Shown one piece after another: positions 16,634 to 25,672 of a stretch of 64,000 bases of DNA. Both the position numbers and the translations under genes were made by a program. The stretch lies in NCBI RefSeq assembly GCF_015767245.1, contig NZ_JADOTV010000008.1:1-64000 (forward strand). The letters are read 5' to 3'. The notes below the pieces were generated by a model. That model worked only from the letters and a program-made list of their open reading frames with translations, did not search any database and had not been told where the DNA came from. Numbering within the stretch: the stretch's first letter is position 1; each line of letters begins with the position of its first letter. Origin of the DNA: Aureivirga sp. CE67. GTDB lineage: Bacteria > Bacteroidota > Bacteroidia > Flavobacteriales > Flavobacteriaceae.

Positions 16634-18970
16634 TTAAATATTGAAATTCAACCCAAGAACAAAGTTTCTTCCTGGATTTGGAATATTTTCTGTTTTTAAT
16701 CTTGATAAATGTGGAATATATTCTTTATCAAATAAATTATTGATCGAGAAGAATACATTTACATTCCATTTTTCTTGTTTGATATTTGTTCCTAAACCAA
16801 AGTTTACCAAAGTATAATCAGAAGTTGAAGTTTCAAATTGACTTACTTTGTTTTGAGCAAAACTGTGATTTACATTCAACGAAATATAATTTTCTTCTAA
16901 AAATTTCATTGCTGGAATATCCACTTTTATCTGATTTTGCCATTTATTCGCTGGAATTAAAGCTAACCACTCATCATTTTTTCTTTGTCCTAAAACTGTT
17001 TCGTAGCTAGAATATAAGTGTAACCAATCTAACGGATGCGGATGTAAATGGAAACCTACTTCTCCTCCATAAAGTCTAGCATTATTTTGTACATATTCAA
17101 AAACTGGAGCTCCATCTAATTCTTCATTCGTTGGATCTAAATGAATATAGTCATTCACTAAATTGATAAATCCATTCGCATAAAACTCGATGTGTTTATT
17201 TCCATATTCAAAAGAAAGATCTGTCTGAATATTTTTCTCCGTTTTTAAGTTCGCATTTCCAATCTCATAACGATTTGCTCCGTGATGCACACCGTTTGAA
17301 GTCAGTTCTGCTAAGTTTGGCGCTCTAAATCCTGAAGCAACATTAACACGAATTGTAGTTTTTGGACTTAAAGCAAACTTTGCTCCAAGCGAAGCTGTAA
17401 AACTTGTAAAACTCTTATCAATTGCAGCTAATACTTCTTCTTCCTCTTCGTGTCCTTCTTCTTCTGTGTGTTCTTCATGCTCATCATGACCGTCTTCATG
17501 CTCGATATGGTGTTCTTTTGTTTTAATATTTCTAGAATCAAAACGAACCCCTGCTTGTAATGAATGTTTTCCAAGAGGAATTAAAACAGTAGAAAAAGCA
17601 CCTAAATCGTTAACAGTAGCATCTGGAATTAAAATTTCAGGTCCGTAATTTTTATTTTCTTGGTTTAAACCTTGAACTCCAACAATTGCTTCAATCTTAT
17701 TCTCAAAAGAATATTGGTATTTCGCCTCGTAAGTAAAAGTTCTTAAATCTAAATCTATCGCAGCAATTTCTTCTTCGTGTTCCTCATGCTCTTCGTCTTG
17801 TTCTTCTTCATGAGCGTGTCCATCATGTTCCTCATGCTCTTCGTGTCCGTGATCATGCTCTGCCTCGATTTCTTTTCTTTTGTTAATTGTATAACCTAAA
17901 TTCACAAAAAGTTTTGATTTATCGAAATAGAACGTGTTTAAGGCACTAATGATATGATTATTTATCTTTTGATAAGGAGAAAACGGAGTCGTCCCTGAAG
18001 AGCTTCCTACAATCTCAGAAGGCAATCCTAAAGTAGTTTCGTTAAAGTTATAACGAATTGTACTTGAAAAATTCTCGTATGATATACCTAAACCTGTCTT
18101 AAAATCTTTTTCGTTGAATCTTGAATTTAAAACATAATCTCCCGAAGGAAGTTTATAATCGTGGTGAACATCATACGTTCCACGAGCTAAAAATTTAAAA
18201 TGCTTCGTAGAAGTTTTTGCAGCTAAAGAAGAACTACTTCCTTGCGTATTTGAAAAAAGTTGTTGTTGAAAATTAAATTGTGTTTTGTTCTCTGGAGCGA
18301 ATTTTTCTGGTTTTAAATATAAAACTCCTCCAAGTGCATCAGATCCGTAAAGTAAAGAAGCTGGTCCTTTGATTACCTCTACATCTGCAATACCTGCATC
18401 ATTTACACCCAAACCGTGTTCTCCACCAAATTGCTGGTTTTCTAAACGAATTCCTTGTGTGTAAACAATTACTCTATTTCCACTCAATCCACGGATTACT
18501 GGTTTCCCAATTCCGTTTCCTGTAGAAATTTGTGAAACTCCAGGAAGTGCAGTAATTCCTTCAATTAAAGTTGGAGCTCCATTTTTTTGAATTTCTTGTA
18601 ATCCAATTCTGTCTATTTTTAAAACATTTTCTCTTTGCAATTTCTGAAATGGTGTAGATACAATCACTTCATCAATATTAAAAATTGCTTCTTTTAAAGT
18701 CACATTTACATTGTCTCCAGCTTTTACATTTAGTGTTTGCGTTTCGTAACCTACAAAACTAATTGAAAGCGTGTGCGCTCCTGCTGGTACATTTTCGATT
18801 TCAAAAAAACCTTCAAGATTTGTTGTCGTCCCTCTTTCCAAATCTACCAAATATACGTCTGCACTCTCTACAGGATTTCCATTTTCATCGTTCACATTTC
18901 CTGTGATTTTTTCCTGTGCAAACAGTACTTGCTGAATTCCTAAAAATAGGATAATAAGATATTTCTTCAT
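16634..18970 (-). CDS. TonB-dependent receptor, zinc-type (ZnuD-like) with His-rich loops
   Basis: This 778-residue outer-membrane receptor starts at the ATG at 18970, giving the signal peptide MKKYLIILFLGIQQVLFAQ; a GTG 24 bases earlier is less likely. A carboxypeptidase-regulatory-like domain (22-100) leads into the plug (about 105-215; IRGLSGNRVIVYTQGIRLEN, VEVIKGPASLLYGSDALGGV) and a beta barrel ending LGLNFNI. Two extracellular-type loops are extraordinarily rich in His/Glu/Asp: residues 371-401 and 487-512. Such loops are the hallmark of zinc (or nickel/cobalt) piracy receptors such as ZnuD. The upstream co-directed small His/Cys proteins support metal uptake. Confidence 0.92.
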   Translation of the reverse strand: MKKYLIILFLGIQQVLFAQEKITGNVNDENGNPVESADVYLVDLERGTTTNLEGFFEIENVPAGAHTLSISFVGYETQTLNVKAGDNVNVTLKEAIFNIDEVIVSTPFQKLQRENVLKIDRIGLQEIQKNGAPTLIEGITALPGVSQISTGNGIGKPVIRGLSGNRVIVYTQGIRLENQQFGGEHGLGVNDAGIADVEVIKGPASLLYGSDALGGVLYLKPEKFAPENKTQFNFQQQLFSNTQGSSSSLAAKTSTKHFKFLARGTYDVHHDYKLPSGDYVLNSRFNEKDFKTGLGISYENFSSTIRYNFNETTLGLPSEIVGSSSGTTPFSPYQKINNHIISALNTFYFDKSKLFVNLGYTINKRKEIEAEHDHGHEEHEEHDGHAHEEEQDEEHEEHEEEIAAIDLDLRTFTYEAKYQYSFENKIEAIVGVQGLNQENKNYGPEILIPDATVNDLGAFSTVLIPLGKHSLQAGVRFDSRNIKTKEHHIEHEDGHDEHEEHTEEEGHEEEEEVLAAIDKSFTSFTASLGAKFALSPKTTIRVNVASGFRAPNLAELTSNGVHHGANRYEIGNANLKTEKNIQTDLSFEYGNKHIEFYANGFINLVNDYIHLDPTNEELDGAPVFEYVQNNARLYGGEVGFHLHPHPLDWLHLYSSYETVLGQRKNDEWLALIPANKWQNQIKVDIPAMKFLEENYISLNVNHSFAQNKVSQFETSTSDYTLVNFGLGTNIKQEKWNVNVFFSINNLFDKEYIPHLSRLKTENIPNPGRNFVLGLNFNI

Positions 18971-19481
18971 TTCTATTAATTTTAATTGAATCACCTCTAA
19001 ATTTTGTCTTATAAAGAATTAAAAGCAATCACTTAAAGTTGATGAGTCGCTAAACCCTTCTTAATTTATTATTTGTTAGTTGATTATGATTCATTTTCAG
19101 TCTAAACAATCAAATTCAATAACATTCTTTAAATAATTTATTTATTATCATTTATACTCTAATTATTAATTTTAAACTTTAAATAAAATAACTTAATAAA
19201 TTATCAAACAATTATTTAAAGTTAGTCATATAAACAAATTATTAGTTAGAAAATATTATTAAAATTGATATTTCATTTTATATCTTTTTATAGTTTTCTC
19301 AATATGTTTTTCTAATCAATATCGATTAAAACTCCTTCCCTATTCTTTTAAAAATTATTAATTAACCCCTGTATAAATAACTTTTTATAATCCTTAAAAA
19401 TCATAGAGAAGGAATCTATTTTTATATAAACATGTTTTAAAATATTTTTTGAAAAAAAGACAATTTTCTTTCAAAATTTAT
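18971..19481 (-). other. Intergenic region upstream of the metal receptor gene
   Basis: These 511 bases have no ORF of note and are extremely AT-rich. The 130 bases nearest the receptor include a less AT-rich patch on the minus strand (GGGTTTAGCGACTCATCAAC). This could be a leader structure or operator, but I cannot match it to any known riboswitch or Zur box. No clear TAnnTTTG element was found. Confidence 0.4.
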
Positions 19482-19805
19482 TTATGTCATCGGCGGTGCT
19501 CTGGATTTCTTAGTTATGTAAAAAATTCTAAAATTTTCCTGATTGAAATAGAACTTTTGCTTGTTAAAAATGATTGCTATTTCTTCTAATTCAAAATTGA
19601 AATCAGGAAACTCTAGAAAATCTATGATTGTATGAAAAACAGAACAATCTACATCTTCATTATGGATATGTTTTATATCCTTAGCTGTGCAGACTTCATG
19701 AAGATGTTCTTTATCCAATGCATGTAAAAGCTGTATAGAACTTGGCATAAAAACCACTACAGCGAAGAATACATGAAATATTATATTGTTCTTAATTACG
19801 TTCAT
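19482..19805 (-). CDS. Small secreted His-rich protein, paralogue 1
   Basis: This 107-residue protein has an N-terminal hydrophobic segment (about 8-27). It continues LLHALDKEHLHEVCTAKDIK, HIHNEDVDCSVFH and ends KKSRAPPMT. It is a diverged paralogue of the protein at 20369-20698: same order of HALx(E/K)EHxHExC, AK(D/E)xKHIH, a Cys-containing segment and the C-terminal RAPP tail. Here the second paralogue's CAICH is reduced to CSVFH, so one potential ligand Cys is lost. It is co-directed with and upstream of the TonB-type receptor. It probably acts as a periplasmic or surface metal-binding accessory, by inference. Confidence 0.7.
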   Translation of the reverse strand: MNVIKNNIIFHVFFAVVVFMPSSIQLLHALDKEHLHEVCTAKDIKHIHNEDVDCSVFHTIIDFLEFPDFNFELEEIAIIFNKQKFYFNQENFRIFYITKKSRAPPMT

Positions 19806-20368
19806 AAAAAAGCGCCTAAAAGCTTTTAAAATTGATTTCTTGGTTAAAATTCACATTTAGATGATTAATGGTAGGATTCTACGAAAACTTACATGTCATA
19901 TACTTATTCTCACTTACAAGAATTACTTAAAACTTATTTTATAATGAAAACCTAAATGTGATGTTGTGATACATTCTTGAATTTATTTTTCTAAACTGGA
20001 CGATATTTTAAATCGTTTTTGTTAAAAAATTCTGTAATTAATTACATTCCCCCGACCCCACTTTTGCAGGGAATTCTAAAACTTTTGTTAGAAAAAATAA
20101 ATTGTAAAATGTAGTTCAGTTACTTTGAAGTGAATTTAAAGTAGAATTTTATGGAGAATCTTTCTCTGGCTTAGGGATTGTAGTGTAAAGCTTTTGTTTT
20201 GAAAAATATTAGAAATTCTTGGCAAACGGAAGCGACCTAAGAAGCCCACGTATTGGTTAGAAGTTCTTATTTTGAAAAGCAAAACTTGTAACGAAAAGCC
20301 CGACCCGTATGGGAAAGCTCCTAAAAAATAAAATTCTTTTGAAAATTGTGTTCAGCGAAACTGAAAAA
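19806..20368 (-). ncRNA. Candidate non-coding island between the paralogous metal-protein genes
   Basis: These 563 bases carry no credible ORF. Positions 20221-20320 are about 45% G+C by count, well above the surroundings. Two hairpin-like motifs of the form CCCGACCC-n-GGGAA lie at 20051-20072 and 20299-20315, each followed by an A-rich then TTCT/TTTTG stretch. This combination suggests a structured RNA or a small repeated element. It matches no RNA family I can name, and the strand is not determined. Confidence 0.3.
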
Positions 20369-20698
20369 CTAAGAAATCAAAGCTGGTGGCGCTCTGGTAC
20401 TTCGAAAAGTTGTAAAAGGACTTGATGCCTTTTTGTATGTTGTATAAAAAGTTGTTTGAAATTCCGAAAATGGAATGATTTCAAACGTTGGTGTTTCATC
20501 AAAGGAAGCGAAATCAATTGTCATGTGGCAAATAGCACATTCTTGCTCATCTGCGTGGATATGTTTTACTTCTTTGGCATCACAAATTTCGTGATGGTGC
20601 TCTTCTTCCAAAGCATGCACCAACTGTGTAGAAATTGGCAAAAGAACCAACGCTACCATGAAAATTGAGCCAAGTATGTTAAACAAATTTGATTTCAT
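20369..20698 (-). CDS. Small secreted His/Cys-rich protein, paralogue 2
   Basis: The start was set at an ATG at 20698 (109 residues; a TTG 24 bases upstream would overlap the -7 element). A signal peptide-like segment (SIFMVALVLLPISTQLVHAL) is followed by EEEHHHEICDAKEVKHIHAD and ECAICHMTIDF. Together these give many His plus three Cys in 30 residues, a likely Zn/Cu site. The protein ends with an RAPP-containing tail. Small proteins of this kind occur upstream of TonB-dependent metal receptors in flavobacteria, as here. Function is inferred from context, not demonstrated. Confidence 0.75.
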   Translation of the reverse strand: MKSNLFNILGSIFMVALVLLPISTQLVHALEEEHHHEICDAKEVKHIHADEQECAICHMTIDFASFDETPTFEIIPFSEFQTTFYTTYKKASSPFTTFRSTRAPPALIS

Positions 20699-20719
20699 TT
20701 CTATCTCTTGAATAGATTG

Positions 20720-20727
20720 CAAATATA
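20720..20727 (-). promoter_or_regulatory. -7 promoter element for the His/Cys protein gene
   Basis: On the minus strand it reads TATATTTG followed by CAAT, matching the Bacteroidota -7 consensus TAnnTTTG and placed about 22 bases before the ATG. No good -33 TTG is seen. Confidence 0.45.
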
Positions 20728-20925
20728 GGTTTTATTTAGATTCCTTCTTAATTTAAATGTTAAAAAAGTCTAAAATTTGTTAAATTTATCGTCGTTTTTT
20801 TTTAACATCCTTGTATTTTAAAGGACTTAAAAGCATAAAATGAAGTTCTTTATTTTGTTAAAATCTTAAAAAAAACTGCTAGAAATAACAGCTTTTCAAA
20901 TATATATTTTTCTATATTTTAAATC

Positions 20926-21705
20926 TTATTTTTTTCTCATCTTTCTTTTTTGAATTTTCATATTGATAACTTCTATTAAAAGAGAGAAGAAAATAGAGAA
21001 ATATAAATATCCTTTCGGAATTACACCTACATCTTTATTGAAAACCTCGGCATCTGAAAGGTGGGCTCCTTCGGCGATTAACATAAAACCTATTAATAAT
21101 AAAAAAGAAAGTCCTAAAATCTGAAGTGTTGGGTGTTTACTAATAAATCTTCGAATAGGATTTGCAAATGTCATCATGATCAAAATTGAAATTACAACAG
21201 CGATTACCATTATTAAAAATGCGCCTTCTACTCCATTTGTCATCCCAACAGCTGTTAGAATAGAGTCGAAAGAAAACACTACATCAATCAAAATAATTTG
21301 AACTAAAATCTTAGATAATGTTGTTCCTTTTCGTTTTCCTCCTTCATGTTCTTCTTCCTGACCTTCCATTTTTTCATGGATTTCTTTGGTACTTTTATAC
21401 AGAAGAAACATCCCTCCTAACATCATAATCAATCCTTGTCCGCTCAAATCTATCTCAAACCATCCGACATCAACAGACCAAAATGGTTTTTTGAGTTTAA
21501 ATAAAAGTGAAACACCAAATATCATAATGATTCGGAACATCATTGCTAATAGCAGACCAAGATTGGTTGCTTTTCGGTGTAATCTTTCAGGTAATTTTCC
21601 TACAAGAATGGAGATAAATATAATATTATCTATTCCTAAAACTATTTCCAAAAAGGTAAGAGTTAAAAGTGCCATCCAAGTATCTGGGATGAGGAATATT
21701 TCCAT
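20926..21705 (-). CDS. TerC-family integral membrane protein (probable metal exporter)
   Basis: This 259-residue protein has about seven membrane helices. It has the TerC hallmarks: LTFLEIVLGIDNIIFISILV near the N-terminus and the second acidic repeat VQIILIDVVFSFDSILTAVG (about residues 134-155). A cytosolic loop in between is rich in Glu/His/Lys. TerC/Alx/MeeY proteins export manganese and influence metallation of secreted proteins. Its position beside the metal-uptake locus fits a role in metal balance, but it is separately transcribed with its own 227-base upstream gap. Confidence 0.92.
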   Translation of the reverse strand: MEIFLIPDTWMALLTLTFLEIVLGIDNIIFISILVGKLPERLHRKATNLGLLLAMMFRIIMIFGVSLLFKLKKPFWSVDVGWFEIDLSGQGLIMMLGGMFLLYKSTKEIHEKMEGQEEEHEGGKRKGTTLSKILVQIILIDVVFSFDSILTAVGMTNGVEGAFLIMVIAVVISILIMMTFANPIRRFISKHPTLQILGLSFLLLIGFMLIAEGAHLSDAEVFNKDVGVIPKGYLYFSIFFSLLIEVINMKIQKRKMRKK

Positions 21706-22108
21706 GATAATCTTATTGTTTCATTTACAATCAAATAAATATAAACAATATTCAATTTAAAATCAGAAAATTAGCTTTTCTTTATTAATTTTTAAGAGTT
21801 ATATAGAAGCTGAATAATCTGAAATTATCAGTCTTTTCATGAACAATTTTATTTTTCAACTTCATTTTCACTTAAAGAGTTTTTTTTACCCCATGCCATT
21901 TTTATATTTTCCTCTCATAAATTCTATAAAATACACACAAATAAGCTAATAAAACTATTTAATTTTATATAATCCGTTTAATTTAATTAAAAACTTTAAA
22001 AAAATAACAAAACAAACATATCAACTATTCACTTTAACAAATAGAAAACAAAAAAACATATCAATATTTATTCATAAAAATATATATATTTATAAAAAAA
22101 TTAACAAT
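21706..22108. other. AT-rich divergent intergenic region
   Basis: These 403 bases separate the leftward terC-type gene from the rightward LRR gene and presumably hold both promoters. No clear consensus element, repeat or RNA was recognised. The 150 bases before 22109 are almost pure A/T. Confidence 0.4.
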
Positions 22109-25054
22109 ATGAATAAAAAATACTTTTTATCCCTAGCTTTATTAGTAACAAATTTATTTTATGCTCAAAACATTGAATTCGAAGATGATTCCTTAAAAAA
22201 TTATCTAATAAATCAAGACTGTGCAAAAATTGGAGATGAAAATGCAAATTTCACTCCTGTAGATTCAGATGGAGATGGTGAAATTTCTTTTGATGAAGCA
22301 AATGCTGTACATTCATTATACTTTGATTACTTTCCATCTGAAAATTTTTCTGAAATATCTTATTTTGAAAATTTAAAAAAAATAGATATTTCTTCAGTAA
22401 ACTCTTTAAACTCTATAGACCTTTCTTCAAATACTTTGTTAGAAGAAATCATTTTTTTTAATATTGATAATATAATTTTTGAGAACAACTTAAATTTAAA
22501 ACAAATTATTCTCTCAGGTAATGATTATTCTGAAAATGGTTTAGACTTTTCTAACCTTACACAATTAGAAACTCTTAGTGTTTCAGATTTAGGATTAAAC
22601 ACAATTGATTTATCTAATAATATAAACCTTAAAAATCTTTATATAGAAAATAATAATTTAGAGAATCTTGACCTTTCAAATAATATTAATCTTCAAATAT
22701 TATATGCAGGAAATAATGATTTAAATTCTTTATTAATTGATAATGCAACTTCATTAAAATTACTAAAGGCTAACAATTGTAATCTAAATTCTTTAGATTT
22801 AAGTAATCTCCCAAACCTTGAAAATCTAAATGTTCAAGAAAATAATTTAAACTCTCTTGATTTTAGTAATAATCTTGAACTGAAAATTATTGATTTAAAT
22901 GAAAATAATCTAACTTCACTAGATCTTTCAAATAACTTAAAACTAAATGAAGCTAATGTTAATGATAACAGTTTATCAACCATTACTCTAGCGAATCCTG
23001 AACTAAAATATCTTTTTCTTGATAGAAACAACTTAACTTCTTTAGATATATCAAACTGTAATATACTAAGAACCTTAAGTTTTAAATTAAATAATATTAC
23101 GGATATAAGCTCTAGTTTTAATGCTTTTTTACTTAGACTTGACGCTGCTCAGAATCAACTAACTAATCTAGAAGTGTCTAATTTTCCAAACTTAGAAAAT
23201 CTTTTAGTTAATCAAAACAATTTAAATAGTATTAATCTAGACACTTCCAATAAAATTGAACAATTAAATTTAGCGCAAAACCCAATAGAGGAAGTAAATA
23301 TTGAATACTTAACAAGTATTTATTATCTTAATATTTCTAACACAAATATATCTGAGATTGATCTTTTAAATAATCTTGATTTGAAAGTCTTTAATTGTAG
23401 TAATACTAATATTAATTCTCTAGATCTTTCTACTAATAGCGAACTAGAAAATTTAATTGCAGATGATAATAATTTTGAAGAATTAGATTTAACTAACAAT
23501 CATCTAATAATAAATTTATCTATTAAAAATAATGAAAGTACTATAAATAAACTTTTATTAAATGAAGTCTATTATGGTTTTCTTTTTACTTATCAAAACA
23601 CTTTATTTAACTATATCTGTATTAGTAATGAATACGTATTTTATTATAAAAATTTAATTCATGAAACTCAACCTGATTGTCTAATTAATGATTTTTGTAA
23701 AGAAGACCCATTAAATTCAACAACTGTTGTTTTTGGGGATGTAAAATATAATGACAATAATGACATTTGTGATGAAAATGATAATTCTCTTCAGAATTTA
23801 AAATTTGATATTGAAAGTGCGGATTTCAATGGTAATCTTCTAGTGCCAAATAAAAATGGATATGAATTACCTTTAGAATATGGAGATTACACTATACAAC
23901 CTATCATTGAGAACGCACACTTATTCTCAGTTTCACCAGAATCGGTAGATGTAACTTTTAACTATAGTAACCCTTTAGAAATTAAACAAGATTTCTGTAT
24001 TACAACAATTGAAGAAGATGCTGCTTTTGATTTAACTATTATTCCTTTAACGGATGCTATTCCTGGAAAATCTACTGCTTATAAATTAATTTATCAAAAT
24101 ATTGGAAGTAAAACTACTTCGGGAGAATTGACTTTTAATTATAATACTTCTTTACTAGAATTTACAGATGCAATCCCTCTTGAAAACACCCATGAAAATG
24201 GAATAATTTCATGGAATTATGAAGATTTAAAACCTTTTGATTCCAGAAGTATTGTATTAAATTTTAATACTAAATATGAAGCTCCAACAGATATTACAAA
24301 CGAAATAACAACGTCTATAAGCTTTAGTGATGAAACTGAGAATGAAACTGAGAATTTCAAATTAAAACAACCTATATCTACTTTACCATCGGATGGGAAC
24401 AATATGATTTGTTTAGATGGTTCTGAAATTTCTAATCATCTTATCGGAGATTATTTGACTTATAAAATCAACTTTAAAAACACTACAAGTACCCCTGTAG
24501 TAAATTTAATTATTGAAAATGTTTTACTTGATTCATCTCATTTAATTGGAAGTTCTTTAAAAGTTATCGAATCTACTCATGATTATTTAATAAAAAGAGA
24601 ATATGATAGCTTTCAATTTATTTTTGAAGATATTATTTTATCAAATGAGGAAGGATTTAATGAAGGTTATATTATTTTTAAAATAAAAATTGCTCCAGGA
24701 ACTGAATTAGATGATGTTATCAATAATTCGGTTTCTATAAAATTTGATTATGAAGAAGAAATAATAACAAATATTGCAAAGTCAGAATTTCTTTCTACAG
24801 AAGATTTTGAAAATACTGATCTTTCAATTACGATTTTTCCAAATCCAGTGAGTGATGTTCTAAAAATCGAAGGAAAATATGGTTTAAATAACCTTAAAAT
24901 ATTCAATATCTTAGGAGAAAACATCAAAAATATTTCTTTTGAAAATAACTTAAGTCAAGCAGAAGTAAATGTTTCTAATATACCTTCAGGAATCTATTTC
25001 ATAAAAATAGATTCGAAAAAAGGAAGTCTTTCCAAGAAAATAATTATAAAATAA
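22109..25054 (+). CDS. T9SS-secreted leucine-rich-repeat protein with EF-hand-like N-terminus
   Basis: This 981-residue protein has a signal peptide (MNKKYFLSLALLVTNLFYAQ). Residues 52-63 (DSDGDGEISFDE) form a canonical calcium-binding EF-hand loop. From about 70 to 480 there are some 19 leucine-rich repeats of about 21 residues (LxxLDLSNNxxLxxLxxxxN), an internalin-like solenoid. About 510-900 contains beta-sandwich modules of the conserved DUF11-like type seen in secreted Bacteroidota proteins (LIYQNIGSKTTSGELTFNYN). The C-terminus (about 905-981; IFPNPVSDVLKIEG to SKKIIIK) is a type A T9SS sorting domain. It is probably cell-surface displayed, with a likely adhesion or binding role. Confidence 0.88.
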   Translation: MNKKYFLSLALLVTNLFYAQNIEFEDDSLKNYLINQDCAKIGDENANFTPVDSDGDGEISFDEANAVHSLYFDYFPSENFSEISYFENLKKIDISSVNSLNSIDLSSNTLLEEIIFFNIDNIIFENNLNLKQIILSGNDYSENGLDFSNLTQLETLSVSDLGLNTIDLSNNINLKNLYIENNNLENLDLSNNINLQILYAGNNDLNSLLIDNATSLKLLKANNCNLNSLDLSNLPNLENLNVQENNLNSLDFSNNLELKIIDLNENNLTSLDLSNNLKLNEANVNDNSLSTITLANPELKYLFLDRNNLTSLDISNCNILRTLSFKLNNITDISSSFNAFLLRLDAAQNQLTNLEVSNFPNLENLLVNQNNLNSINLDTSNKIEQLNLAQNPIEEVNIEYLTSIYYLNISNTNISEIDLLNNLDLKVFNCSNTNINSLDLSTNSELENLIADDNNFEELDLTNNHLIINLSIKNNESTINKLLLNEVYYGFLFTYQNTLFNYICISNEYVFYYKNLIHETQPDCLINDFCKEDPLNSTTVVFGDVKYNDNNDICDENDNSLQNLKFDIESADFNGNLLVPNKNGYELPLEYGDYTIQPIIENAHLFSVSPESVDVTFNYSNPLEIKQDFCITTIEEDAAFDLTIIPLTDAIPGKSTAYKLIYQNIGSKTTSGELTFNYNTSLLEFTDAIPLENTHENGIISWNYEDLKPFDSRSIVLNFNTKYEAPTDITNEITTSISFSDETENETENFKLKQPISTLPSDGNNMICLDGSEISNHLIGDYLTYKINFKNTTSTPVVNLIIENVLLDSSHLIGSSLKVIESTHDYLIKREYDSFQFIFEDIILSNEEGFNEGYIIFKIKIAPGTELDDVINNSVSIKFDYEEEIITNIAKSEFLSTEDFENTDLSITIFPNPVSDVLKIEGKYGLNNLKIFNILGENIKNISFENNLSQAEVNVSNIPSGIYFIKIDSKKGSLSKKIIIK

Positions 25055-25061
25055 AACAATA

Positions 25062-25097
25062 AAAACTCAAATAGCTTTTTAGTTATTTGAGTTTTTT
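25062..25097. terminator. Bidirectional rho-independent terminator
   Basis: AAAACTCAAATA / TATTTGAGTTTT stem between two convergent genes, with T-runs on both strands. Confidence 0.88.
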
Positions 25098-25119
25098 CTT
25101 GAAATTTAATTTAAGAAAA

Positions 25120-25494
25120 TTAATTCTTAATTTTCATTACTGTTCCTTCTTGGTTAAAATTCGAATTACCGATTTTAAATCTATACGTATAAGAATCTTT
25201 CTTTACTCCAGTAATTCTAAAATGAAAAGTTTCTTTTTCAATTGATTTCTTTGGATGTAAATATTTCGCTGTATAATTAAAATCATCTTCCCAGTGAATC
25301 ACCAAAGTATCAATTACACCATTGTAGTTTTCAATTTGTAAAGAATCTTTTCTTACAAAAGTAAATTTATCATGATTTTCTCCAGCTGGAACTTCAAAAG
25401 TACCTGTTCTAAAGCGTTTACTTGTATCAGTTTTATCCGAACCACAAGAAATAGCTGTGAAAGCAATTGCCAGTATTAATAATCCTTTTTTCAT
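25120..25494 (-). CDS. Small lipoprotein, unknown function
   Basis: This 124-residue protein has a lipobox (AFTAISC, acylated Cys17). The mature domain is beta-rich: RFRTGTFEVPAGENHDKFTF, a central LVIHWEDDFNYTAKYLHPKK and a terminal QEGTVMKIKN. This pattern recurs in small flavobacterial lipoproteins of unknown function. It stands alone and is convergent with the LRR gene, sharing its terminator. Confidence 0.75.
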   Translation of the reverse strand: MKKGLLILAIAFTAISCGSDKTDTSKRFRTGTFEVPAGENHDKFTFVRKDSLQIENYNGVIDTLVIHWEDDFNYTAKYLHPKKSIEKETFHFRITGVKKDSYTYRFKIGNSNFNQEGTVMKIKN

Positions 25495-25672
25495 GAAACC
25501 AAAAATAAGAATTCTTCTTTAACTTCGATATTTTCACAAAGGATTATTTCTTTTTTAACTTAAAATTATAATTTCAAAATCAAACAACTGGCATACATAT
25601 GATTTAACACTTTATTACATCAAGTTTATTTATATCAATTGTAACTTTAAGTGATAAATTAATAAGATAATT

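Noticed and set aside
17425-17865. Repeat-like GAA/CAT/TTC-rich DNA that could be mistaken for a simple-sequence repeat or CRISPR-like array
   Set aside because: It is the coding sequence for the His/Glu/Asp-rich loops of the TonB receptor; there are no regular spacers.
18971-19481. Possible B12 or other riboswitch ahead of the TonB receptor
   Set aside because: No conserved B12-box, SAM or TPP motif was found; only a short less-AT-rich patch exists.
22834-23031. Ser/Phe-rich reverse-strand ORF under the LRR gene
   Set aside because: It is the antisense reading of LRR codons, a common shadow of repetitive coding sequence.
22400-23560. Tandem DNA repeats
   Set aside because: The periodicity is that of LRR protein repeats; the DNA copies are too diverged to be a separate repeat element.
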